DNA of 64,000 nucleotides from Streptomyces mirabilis (lineage in GTDB: Bacteria > Actinomycetota > Actinomycetes > Streptomycetales > Streptomycetaceae). The notes beneath the pieces are model-generated. The model made no database searches. It saw nothing but the letters and a program-made list of their open reading frames with translations, and was not told the origin of the DNA. The position numbers and the translations under genes are program-made. The DNA lies in assembly GCF_039503195.1 (NCBI RefSeq), contig NZ_JBCJKP010000001.1, positions 7,254,001-7,318,000 on the forward strand. Direction: 5' to 3'. Positions 47,734 to 55,291 of the stretch are shown in pieces. Numbering within the stretch: the first letter of the stretch is position 1; the number at the start of each line of letters is the position of its first letter.

Positions 47734-47845
47734 CGGCTTTGCCATCTCTTTACAACCCGGTCTCCCGCTGCCTCGTCTCTTCGCACGATCCGTAACTCAG
47801 CCCGCCGGGTCACCGGGCGGGCGGACCGACGAAAGAGAGCGATTC

Positions 47846-48265
47846 ATGCGCCGAACTGTCCTCAGCACCATGGCACTCGCGTGTACCGCCGTGCTGGCGA
47901 GCACGGTGCCCGCCTTCGCCAGTGGGGCGAGCCCGGTCCCGACGGTCCGTCCGACCGCCACCGCCGCCCCGTCCCAGGCGCCGACCGGCAGCGCCACCCC
48001 GAGTGCCGCCCCGAGCGCGGTGCCGACCACCCGTCCGGTCTCCGGCACCCCGTCCCCGGTTCCGAGCGTCGGCAGGCCGACCCGGGCGCCGTCCCCGGCG
48101 CAGGTCGCCGTCGTGCCGAAGGGAGCGCCCGACACCGGTGTGGCGCCGACGGCGTCGAAGTCCGGAGGCCAGGGCGGCCTGATCGGCGCGGGTGCCGCCG
48201 CGGCGTTCGCCATGGGTGGCGCGGCGGTCTTCGTCGTACGTCGCCGGCGGGCGACCGGGGAATGA
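47846..48265 (+). CDS. secreted Pro/Ala/Thr-rich protein with a sortase-type C-terminus
   Basis: 139 residues. A signal peptide (cleavage near AFA at residue 25) is followed by a low-complexity Pro/Ser/Thr/Ala stalk, then APDTG (residues 94-98), a membrane segment (111-131) and the tail RRRRATGE. This is the layout of a sortase substrate, although the motif differs from LAxTG. It overlaps the sortase gene by 4 nt (ATGA), so the two are likely substrate and enzyme. Confidence 0.85.
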   Translation: MRRTVLSTMALACTAVLASTVPAFASGASPVPTVRPTATAAPSQAPTGSATPSAAPSAVPTTRPVSGTPSPVPSVGRPTRAPSPAQVAVVPKGAPDTGVAPTASKSGGQGGLIGAGAAAAFAMGGAAVFVVRRRRATGE

Positions 48266-48873
48266 CCTCGCTCTCCAGGCGCGCGTTCGTCACCGCGGTG
48301 ATGGCCTCGCTGCTCGTGAGCTGCGGCGGCCACGGGACCGACTCGACCGCACCCGAACACCCCGGGAGTACGCCGGTGCCCTCGCGGACCTCCGCGAAGG
48401 CCGCGCACGTTCTCGGGCGTTCGGTCCCGGTGGGGTTGCGGATCCCGGCCATCGGGGTCGACACCCCGGTCATGCAACTGGGGCTGGCCGCGGACGGCAG
48501 CGTCCAGGTGCCCCCGATCACGGCGCACGACCGGGCGGGCTGGTACCGGAACTCGCCGACGCCGGGTCAGACCGGTCCGTCGGTGATCCTCGGCCATGTC
48601 ACGGTCGGTTCCTACGGGGACGGGGTCTTCCGCCGTCTCGCACAGTTGCGGAAGGGCGACCGGATCGTGGCGCGCCTGGAGAACGGCAGGACGGCGGAGT
48701 TCACGGTCGACGCCGTACGGACGGTCGCCAAGGCCGATTTCCCCTCGGACGAGGTGTACGGAGACGTGGACCGTCCCGAGCTACGGCTCATCACGTGCGG
48801 TGGGGCCCGTACCGGTACGGGCTACCTCGACAACGTGATCGTCTTCGCCGCGCTGAGCTCGGCGACGCCCTGA
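48262..48873 (+). CDS. class F-type sortase
   Basis: 203 residues. A Tat-like N-terminus (SRRAFVTAVMASLLVSCGG) contains a lipobox-like LVSC. The sortase core has VILGHVTVG with His112, the catalytic Cys179 in RLITCGG, and a nearby Arg183. Class F sortases are common in actinobacteria, and their substrates are largely unknown; the overlapping upstream gene is an obvious candidate. Confidence 0.88.
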   Translation: MTSLSRRAFVTAVMASLLVSCGGHGTDSTAPEHPGSTPVPSRTSAKAAHVLGRSVPVGLRIPAIGVDTPVMQLGLAADGSVQVPPITAHDRAGWYRNSPTPGQTGPSVILGHVTVGSYGDGVFRRLAQLRKGDRIVARLENGRTAEFTVDAVRTVAKADFPSDEVYGDVDRPELRLITCGGARTGTGYLDNVIVFAALSSATP

Positions 48874-48967
48874 CCCGCCGGGTCCGATCCCGGGCCGATG
48901 GAACGCACGCCGTCGGCCCGGGCTCTTTCCCACGAGTGCCCGCACGACGTCACGACCATGGAGAGCT

Positions 48968-49459
48968 TTGAAACGGTCCCGCGAGAAGGCCGCGTCCGAG
49001 CTGTTCGCCGCCCTCTATCCGCGCCTCGCCGGTTGGTGCCGCCGTCTCGTCGACGACGACGAGACGGCCCACGAGATCGCCTCGGAGGCGTTCACCCGGC
49101 TCTGGGCCCGCTGGACCTCCGTGGCGGAGCCCCGGGGGTTCCTCTACGTCACCGCGGCCAATCTCGTCCGGGACCACTGGCGCAAGCTGGAGCGCGAACG
49201 CAGAGCCGTATACCGTGCCACCGCCGAGGCCGCCGTCCGCCCGCACACCGAACAGTCCGACCCGTCCGTACGCCTGCTCGTGCAGTCGCTGCCGGAACGA
49301 CTGCGCGTCCCGATCCTCCTGCACTACTACGCTGACATGCCGATCCGGGAGGTGTCCGTGCTGACCGGACGCAAGGAAGGAACCATCAAGGCCGACCTCC
49401 ACGCGGCCCGCGAACTGCTCCGCGCCCACCTGAGGAGAAGTCTTGATCACACACTCTGA
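48968..49459 (+). CDS. ECF/sigma-70 family RNA polymerase sigma factor
   Basis: 163 residues. Region 2 (ASELFAALYPRLAGWCRRLV, ETAHEIASEAFTRLWARW) and region 4 with a helix-turn-helix (MPIREVSVLTGRKEGTIKAD) are present. The best start is TTG at 48968 with GGAGAG five bases upstream. It overlaps the next gene, a membrane protein, by 17 nt, as sigma factors often do with their anti-sigma partners. Confidence 0.88.
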   Translation: MKRSREKAASELFAALYPRLAGWCRRLVDDDETAHEIASEAFTRLWARWTSVAEPRGFLYVTAANLVRDHWRKLERERRAVYRATAEAAVRPHTEQSDPSVRLLVQSLPERLRVPILLHYYADMPIREVSVLTGRKEGTIKADLHAARELLRAHLRRSLDHTL

Positions 49460-49949
49460 CGAGGGTCCGGACTTCGAGCCCGACGATCCGCTCGCCGTCA
49501 TCCTGCGGCCCACCTCCGACTACCTCGGCCCACCGCCCGGACACTACGAGGCGATCCGCCGCGGCGCGGCCCGCCGCCGGCTGCTGCGCACCGCGGTCGG
49601 GGTCGGGTCGGTGTGCGCCGTCGCCGCCCTCGTCGCGCTGCCGATCGGCCTGTCGACGTCCCAGGCACCCGTGTCCCCGACGGTCCCGCTCGCCCCGCCC
49701 TCCGAGGGCCGTCCTTCGTCCGTGCCCCCCAGTCCGTCGGCGTCCCCCGCGCCCGCCGACCCCAGCCGCACCCCGGAGCATCGGACGACCATTCCCACCC
49801 AGGCGCCCCGGACGACCGGCCGCGCCACGACCCGGCCGGCCGTCCCCACCCCGGCACCGTCGTCGACGCCGTCGTCGACACCGTCGTCGACACCGACCAC
49901 GCCCGTCGCCCAGCCGTCGATCGCGCCGAGCAGCTCTCCCCGCCGCTGA
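49443..49949 (+). CDS. single-pass membrane protein, possible anti-sigma partner
   Basis: 168 residues. A cytoplasmic N-terminus of about 48 residues ends in ARRRLLRTA, one membrane segment follows (VGVGSVCAVAALVALPIGLS), then an outer low-complexity tail rich in Pro/Ser/Thr. The tail contains a 12-bp DNA repeat encoding SSTP units (about 49858-49893). No zinc motif. The TTG start has GAGGAG and lies inside the sigma gene. An anti-sigma role is inferred from position. Confidence 0.75.
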   Translation: MITHSDEGPDFEPDDPLAVILRPTSDYLGPPPGHYEAIRRGAARRRLLRTAVGVGSVCAVAALVALPIGLSTSQAPVSPTVPLAPPSEGRPSSVPPSPSASPAPADPSRTPEHRTTIPTQAPRTTGRATTRPAVPTPAPSSTPSSTPSSTPTTPVAQPSIAPSSSPRR

Positions 49950-49962
49950 CCGGACGACCTTC

Positions 49963-49986
49963 ACTCCGTTGACTAATCAATGGAGT
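49963..49986. promoter_or_regulatory. palindrome over the padR promoter, candidate PadR operator
   Basis: Arms ACTCCGTTGA and TCAATGGAGT (one mismatch) with a 4-nt spacer CTAA. The left arm contains a -35-like TTGACT (49969-49974); a TACAGG lies 17 bp downstream, and TAATTT at 50002-50007 could serve a leaderless start. Position fits autorepression. Confidence 0.65.
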
Positions 49987-50013
49987 GTGGATACAGGGTG
50001 TTAATTTGGGGAA

Positions 50014-50595
50014 ATGGCTCTGCGCAACGCGGTGATGGCCGCGCTTCTGGAGGGCGAGGCGTCCGGATACGACCTCGCGAAGGGGTTCGAGGCCTCGGTC
50101 GCCAACTTCTGGATGGCCACCCCTCAGCAGATCTACCGCGAGCTGGAGCGCATGGAGAACGAAGGGCTCGTCTCCGCCCGCGTCGTCCAGCAGGAACGTC
50201 GGCCCAACAAGCGGCTCTTCTCGCTCACCGAGGCCGGACTCGACGCGATGCGCGCCTACACGGCCGAAGTCCCCAGCAGGCCGACGGCGATCCGGGACGA
50301 GCTGATGGTCAAGGTGAGTTGCGTCGACATCGGAGACGCCGAAGCCGTACGGGCCGGGGTCGTCGAGCGTGTGGAGCGGGCGGGCGTCAAACTGGCCCGC
50401 TACCGGCGCGCACAGGAACGCATGCTGGCCGGCCGCAGCGAGGAGGAGTACCTCGTCACCGTCGAACGCGTGGGCCCCTACCTCACCCTGCTCGGCGGCA
50501 TGGCCCTGGAGGAGGCGAACCTCCAGTGGGGCGAGACGGTCCTCAGGAGGCTCGACCAGCGGGCCGAGGCCCTCGGCGCCACGGCTCGCGGCTGA
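50014..50595 (+). CDS. PadR family transcriptional regulator
   Basis: 193 residues. An N-terminal PadR winged helix (MALRNAVMAALLEGEASGYD, ATPQQIYRELERMENEGLVS, PNKRLFSLTEAG) is followed by a C-terminal helical dimerisation domain (Vir_C-like). PadR proteins often control pumps; the nearest is the MFS gene at 51781-53400. Little or no leader exists between the promoter-like sequence and the ATG. A palindrome just upstream is a likely binding site. Confidence 0.9.
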   Translation: MALRNAVMAALLEGEASGYDLAKGFEASVANFWMATPQQIYRELERMENEGLVSARVVQQERRPNKRLFSLTEAGLDAMRAYTAEVPSRPTAIRDELMVKVSCVDIGDAEAVRAGVVERVERAGVKLARYRRAQERMLAGRSEEEYLVTVERVGPYLTLLGGMALEEANLQWGETVLRRLDQRAEALGATARG

Positions 50596-50629
50596 CGCTC
50601 CGGGTACCCCGTGCCCGTCCTGGGCGAAG

Positions 50630-51628
50630 TCAGCGGCCCGGGTCGTAGGCGAGTTGCTTGACCAGGCGCAGGGTCAGGGCGGTCTCGACGGCCTGGACGC
50701 CGTCGAGAGCGCCGATCTTCTCGCTCAGATACGTGTACAGCTCCTCGCTGTTGCGGTAGACGGTCGCGGCGACGATGCCGGCCTGGCCGGTGATCGCCGC
50801 GGCGAAACGCACCTCGGGATGCGCGGCGAGTGCCCGTCCGACGTCGGCGAGGGCGGCCGGGGCCACGGTGAGCCACAGCATGGCCTCCACCTCGTGACCG
50901 AGGGGTTCCTGGTCGAACTGGACGTCGAAGTAGAGCACCCCGGTGGTCCGCATGCGCTCCAGACGCCGTTTGACCACGGACTCCGACTGGCCGGTGGCCG
51001 CCTGGAGTTCGGTGAGCGTGGCGCGCCCGTCCCGGACGAGTACGGCCAGCAGCGCCTCGTCGGCCGCCTCCAGCGTGAGGGGGCCGGTGACCGGCTCGAC
51101 CGGCGGTGGGCGCAGGGCCGCCTGCTGGTCGGGGGTGAGCCCGTTGGCCTTGTTGAGCCAGTCCAGCTGTCCGCCGTAGAACGAGTGCAGCACGCAGTGG
51201 GCGCTGACCGAGACGACACGGGGGGTGCGCTGCAACCGGTCGAAGAGCAGTTCGTCCCGGGCCTGCCGGCTGCGCGGCTTCATCGCGCACATCACCTCGG
51301 TGCCGCCGGATATCAGCGAGACGTACGAGGTGTCGGGGCGCCGGGCGAGCGCGCCCGCCAGCTGTTCGGCCACGTCCGGGGTGCAGCGCAGCCGGACGAT
51401 CCAGTTGGTGCGGCCGAGCCGGCTTTCGTCGATCACGCCGAGCACCCGCAGCCGTGCCGTGGTGCGCAACCGCCGCAGCCGCCGGGCGACGGTCTGGTCG
51501 GAGACCCCGAGCACCTCCGCGATCCGGGAGAGCGGTGCCCGTCCGTCGATCTGGAGGCACTGGAGCAGTCTCAGGTCGAGTGCGTCGAGCGCGCGGGACG
51601 GCATCGGCTCCGCCTCCTCTCGCTCCAT
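50630..51628 (-). CDS. double-length Lrp/AsnC regulator
   Basis: 332 residues, twice the usual length, as if two AsnC proteins were fused: one helix-turn-helix near residues 15-60 (LLQCLQIDGRAPLSRIAEVL) with a first RAM-like part, and a second near residues 195-240 (VRDGRATLTELQAATGQSES) followed by a second RAM domain (EVEAMLWLTVAPAALADVG). ATG at 51628 with GGGAG; a later in-frame ATG at 51604 is possible. A palindrome GACTCCCGGAGTC (51632-51644) overlaps its ribosome binding site. Ligand unknown. Confidence 0.88.
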   Translation of the reverse strand: MEREEAEPMPSRALDALDLRLLQCLQIDGRAPLSRIAEVLGVSDQTVARRLRRLRTTARLRVLGVIDESRLGRTNWIVRLRCTPDVAEQLAGALARRPDTSYVSLISGGTEVMCAMKPRSRQARDELLFDRLQRTPRVVSVSAHCVLHSFYGGQLDWLNKANGLTPDQQAALRPPPVEPVTGPLTLEAADEALLAVLVRDGRATLTELQAATGQSESVVKRRLERMRTTGVLYFDVQFDQEPLGHEVEAMLWLTVAPAALADVGRALAAHPEVRFAAAITGQAGIVAATVYRNSEELYTYLSEKIGALDGVQAVETALTLRLVKQLAYDPGR

Positions 51629-51780
51629 GCGGACTCCCGGAGTCAATGATCGAGCATGACGGTGAGGCCCGGGACCAGTGTGGTCCCGGGCCTCGTACGG
51701 GCGCCCGTTCCGTCCCCACGAAAGGGCGTCCCCAGGGCCTGTCCGGCGGACCGTGCCGCAGACGCGCCCTGGCGCCGGGG

Positions 51781-53400
51781 TCAGCCGCGCTGCCCCAGCC
51801 GGGGCTCCGCCGCCCCGGTCTCCTGCGGCGCCGCCGGGGCGGCGCCGGATCCGGCCACCGGCCCGGTGGCCGGCTGCCGCGGGCTGCGCAGCAGGACGGC
51901 ACCGACCGCCGCGGCGACCAGCGTCAGTGCCGCGGCGATGATCAGGCACAGGTGGAGGCCGTCGAGGAAGGCCTCGGACAGGGCGCCCAGGGCACGGCCC
52001 CGGTCGGCGCCCAGGTTCATGCCCGCGACCGCGCCCAGGCCGTTCGCGTCCACCACGGAGGTGACGCTCCGTATCGTCGCCGCCGGCAGGCCGACGTCGG
52101 TGAGGTGGCCCGGCAGGGTGTGCCCGGCCTTGGTGGACAGCACGGCGCCGAGGACGGCCGGGCCGAGCGCGCCGCCGACCTGCCGGAACGCGCTGTTCCC
52201 GGCAGCCGCCATACCGGCCTGGCGGAACGGTACGGAGGCGACGGCCGCGGCCGTCATCGGCGTGATGACGAAGCCCAGGCCGAGGCCCAGCAGGGCCAGC
52301 CGCCAGGCCAGCGAACCGAACGACGTACCGGCGTCGACGGACGTCAGCGACAGCAGCGAGGCCGCGGTCACCAGCAGCCCGCCGGTGATCAGGACGCGGG
52401 GCGACACCTTGTGCATCAGCCGCCCGGCCGGTGCCCCGACGAGGATGCACATCAGCGTGACCACCAGCATCCGGGCCGCCGCCTCCAGGGTGCTGAGCTG
52501 CTGCACCATGCCGAAGTAGAGGCTGAGGGCGAAGAAGAAGCCGATCAGGCCCAGGAAGCTGATCATGGCGACGAGCGTCGTGGCGGTGAAGGCGGGGCTG
52601 CGGAAGAGCGTCAGGTCCAGCATCGGGCTGTCACTGCGCCGCTCCGCCAGGACGAACGCGACGGCCGCGACCGCCGCCGCCACCAGGGCCACGATCACCT
52701 TCCCGTCGGTGAAGGAGCCGGCGCCGCCCTCGATGACGCCGTAGACCAGCGCGGTGATCGCCACCGCTGCGGTGATCTGGCCGGGCCAGTCCAGACGTCG
52801 TGAGCCGGGGGCGCGCGAGTCGGTCACCAGCCGGGCCGCGAAGGCCATCGCGAGGAGCGAGGCGGGGACGGGCAGCAGGTATATCCAGCGCCAGGAGAAG
52901 TGCTCCAGGATCAGTCCCGCGATCACCGGGCCGACGGCCAGCGCCGCCATCAGGGCGGTGGCCCACAGCCCGACGAACTTGCCGCGCTCGCGGTGGTCGG
53001 GCACGGCGTGGCTGATCAGCGCCAGCGTCGTGGGCAGCAGCGCGGCGGCGCCCAGTCCGGCGAACGCCTGGCCCACCCACAGGACCTCGATCGACCGCGC
53101 GCACAGCGCGATGGCCGCCCCCACCGCGCTGAACGCGAGGCCCGCCTGGAAGACCTTCTTGCGGCCGTGGACGTCGCCGAAGACACCGGCGGTCAGGATC
53201 AGCGCGGCCATGGGCAGCACGAACGCGTCCGAGACCCACGACAGTTGGGCGGTCGACGCGTTCAGCGCCCGCTGGATGGCCGGCAGGCTCACCGAGACGG
53301 TGGTCACCGGCAGATACGCGACGAACACGCCCACGCAGGCCATGACGAGCGTGGCCGCCCGCCGTTCCCGCGGCTCGTGCGCCGTTGTCGTGACGTTCAC
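51781..53400 (-). CDS. MFS drug/multidrug efflux transporter (DHA2-type, 14 TM)
   Basis: 539 residues with about fourteen membrane segments. MFS motif A reads GVFGDVHGRKKVF; motif C-like Gly/Pro-rich sequence lies in ALMAALAVGPVIAGLILEHF, typical of proton antiporters. The substrate is unknown. GTG start with GGGAG upstream; the longer frame upstream is not supported. It is divergent from the methyltransferase at 53609, and a PadR regulator is nearby. Confidence 0.9.
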   Translation of the reverse strand: MNVTTTAHEPRERRAATLVMACVGVFVAYLPVTTVSVSLPAIQRALNASTAQLSWVSDAFVLPMAALILTAGVFGDVHGRKKVFQAGLAFSAVGAAIALCARSIEVLWVGQAFAGLGAAALLPTTLALISHAVPDHRERGKFVGLWATALMAALAVGPVIAGLILEHFSWRWIYLLPVPASLLAMAFAARLVTDSRAPGSRRLDWPGQITAAVAITALVYGVIEGGAGSFTDGKVIVALVAAAVAAVAFVLAERRSDSPMLDLTLFRSPAFTATTLVAMISFLGLIGFFFALSLYFGMVQQLSTLEAAARMLVVTLMCILVGAPAGRLMHKVSPRVLITGGLLVTAASLLSLTSVDAGTSFGSLAWRLALLGLGLGFVITPMTAAAVASVPFRQAGMAAAGNSAFRQVGGALGPAVLGAVLSTKAGHTLPGHLTDVGLPAATIRSVTSVVDANGLGAVAGMNLGADRGRALGALSEAFLDGLHLCLIIAAALTLVAAAVGAVLLRSPRQPATGPVAGSGAAPAAPQETGAAEPRLGQRG

Positions 53401-53494
53401 GGAACTCCCTCTCCCCTGCGGCGCACCGCACCGCGATCGCTCGATACGGCGCTCACCTTCGGGGCCGCCTGCGGGCCGGAGCCAGCCACGGCGG

Positions 53495-53533
53495 GGGAAA
53501 CCTGGAAATTCGACATTCCGCACCCGGTTTCCC
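53495..53533. promoter_or_regulatory. inverted repeat between the MFS and methyltransferase genes
   Basis: GGGAAACC (53495-53502) and GGTTTCCC (53526-53533) form an 8-bp perfect inverted repeat around 23 nt. Inside it GGAA and TTCC form a smaller one. Candidate operator for the divergent pair; no regulator is assigned. Confidence 0.45.
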
Positions 53534-53608
53534 GGGATTTCCGTGATTGCTCTCAGGAGGTGTGAGGCCACCGACCTGGAGACCCGCGCGGCGGATAGGT
53601 TCGCGGGT

Positions 53609-54553
53609 ATGACGACGACATCGCAAGAAGCCTTCCTGCGGGCCTTCCACGCCGAACGGCCGGCGGTGACGACGGACGCGTTCGCCGGTGCCCGCGCCGC
53701 GGACGGCCGGTCCAGCTACGAGATCTTGCGCGACCGGGTCGCCGGACACGGGCGGGTACTGGATCTCGGCTGCGGCGACGGCCTGTTGCTCGAACTGCTC
53801 GCCCGGACCGAGGGATGCCGGCCGGCCGGGGTGGACCTCTCCCCGGAAGCCCTGGCGCTGGCGCGACGCCGACCGCTGCCCGCGGGGACGACGCTGTCGG
53901 AGAGCCGGGCCCAGCACCTTCCCTTCGCCGACGACACCTTCGACGCCTGTGTCTCCCACATGGCGTTGATGCTGATGGGCGAGGTGGAACAGGTGGCCGC
54001 GGAAGTGGCCCGGGTGCTGCGCCCCGGCGGCATGCTGGCCTGCGTGATCGGCGGCGGAGCCGTGGGTGGTGAGGCGTACGAGCTGTTCGTCGGGCTGTTG
54101 CGGTCCGCGATCGGGACGGCTCCCGTCGAGCAGCGCATCCCCGCTCTCGGGGACCGGAGGACCCGCAGCCGTACGGGGCTCGACAGTGTTCTCGCGCCGG
54201 CGGGATTCGCTCCGGTCGACTGGGAGACCGTCCCCATCGACCTGAGCGGACCGGTCGAGCAGGTGTGGGCCGCCCTGGCGGGTGTCTATGACGTCGGCCC
54301 CCTCGACGCGGCCACCGTGGAGTCCCTGCGTGTGGACTTCCTCACCGGGGCGAAGAAGCTCACGGCGCCGAACGGGATCGTCCCGTGCGGTATGAACGTG
54401 CATCTCGTGACGACGAATCTGACGACGAATCTGACGGCGAATCCGGCAGCGAGTCCGGCAGCGAGTCCCAAGACGCGTCCGACGGTGAACGCGGCAGCGA
54501 GTCCGGAAGTGCATCCAGGGGCGCATCCGGTGGCCGGAACCGCTACTGCTTGA
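53609..54553 (+). CDS. class I SAM-dependent methyltransferase with a repetitive tail
   Basis: 314 residues. SAM-binding motif I RVLDLGCGDGLLLELLA, acidic residue in PAGVDLSPEAL, motif ALMLMGEVEQVAAEVARVLR and LRPGGMLACVIGG. Methyl acceptor unknown. The last 45 or so residues are low complexity (TTNLTTNLTANP type), encoded by 12-bp DNA repeats, and probably not part of the enzyme fold. Its end overlaps a serine-hydrolase relic on the other strand by 11 nt. Confidence 0.85.
   Translation: MTTTSQEAFLRAFHAERPAVTTDAFAGARAADGRSSYEILRDRVAGHGRVLDLGCGDGLLLELLARTEGCRPAGVDLSPEALALARRRPLPAGTTLSESRAQHLPFADDTFDACVSHMALMLMGEVEQVAAEVARVLRPGGMLACVIGGGAVGGEAYELFVGLLRSAIGTAPVEQRIPALGDRRTRSRTGLDSVLAPAGFAPVDWETVPIDLSGPVEQVWAALAGVYDVGPLDAATVESLRVDFLTGAKKLTAPNGIVPCGMNVHLVTTNLTTNLTANPAASPAASPKTRPTVNAAASPEVHPGAHPVAGTATA
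54410..54466 (+). repeat. 12-bp repeats in the methyltransferase tail
   Basis: Two copies of ACGACGAATCTG (54410-54433), a variant, then two copies of CCGGCAGCGAGT (54443-54466). They encode Thr-Thr-Asn-Leu and Pro-Ala-Ala-Ser units. Confidence 0.85.
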
Positions 54554-54986
54554 GTGCCGCCATCGCGATGCGCCGGGCGACCGGGTTCATCTCCTCGCCC
54601 TTCGCGTCCGTGGCGTTGACCGAGTAGACGAGCGTGCGGGAGAGATCGCGGGTGGCCGCCATGACCGTGGTGTATCCGTACCGCCCGCCCGACTTGAGCC
54701 AGTAGACCCGCCCGCCGTACTCGAAGCGCTCGAGCCCGGCGCTCATGGTGGCCCCGTCGATGCCCGACGGAACCGTGAACATCTCCTTCAGTTGCGGCTC
54801 CGGGACCAGCTCGCCACGGAAGAGGTGGAGGGGCAGCCGCTCCAGGTCCGCCGTCGTGGAGATCATGTCGCCCGCCGCCCAGCGGTCCGCCTGGTTCCAC
54901 TCGGTGACGTCGACGAACTCCGTCGTGCCGTCGCCCGCTTCCTCCTGGTGTGGACGGGACGGTGAGATCATCCTGCGGTCGCCCAC
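54543..54986 (-). pseudogene. serine hydrolase / beta-lactamase-fold relic (C-terminal part)
   Basis: Residues read as the C-terminal half of a D-Ala-D-Ala carboxypeptidase or class C beta-lactamase-like enzyme: RWAAGDMISTTADLERLPLH, LKEMFTVPSG, the KTG-box equivalent WLKSGGRYGYTTVMAATRDL and a C-terminal helix. The N-terminal catalytic SxxK and YxN regions are missing; upstream sequence (54987 onward) shows no continuation in any frame. Confidence 0.75.
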
Positions 54987-55291
54987 CCGAGGGCGGATCC
55001 TCCCCGAGGACGGCCCGCTCCCTGGCGCTGACCCGGATCAACTGCCTTGCTGCGTAAGGGTGGTGTGGGGGATCGCCCTTAGGTGGGGCGTGGTGGAAGT
55101 TTCGAAGGCCGGGAAGGGCAAAAAACTGTTATCGCGGAGGGCGGCTCTCCGTCTCCTGTGTGTCAGGACCGACGAACGGCTGTGATCCGCGACATAGCGC
55201 GCGGACAGGCTCGCCGGGGTGGGGGATCCTGCACTCCCGCCCGTGTGTGCTCAATGACACGGGCGGTCACCGTGGCATCGGAGGGACGTAC
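54987..55291. other. intergenic region before the fused sigma factor gene (305 bp)
   Basis: I see no gene or missing part of the hydrolase relic. It presumably holds the promoter of the gene at 55292. A TTATCGCGG-containing AT-richer patch near 55120-55140 is the only notable feature. Confidence 0.4.

Noticed and set aside
49858..49893. 12-bp repeats as a CRISPR or mobile-element signature
   Set aside because: They are adjacent in-frame repeats without spacers that encode Ser-Ser-Thr-Pro units of a surface stalk.
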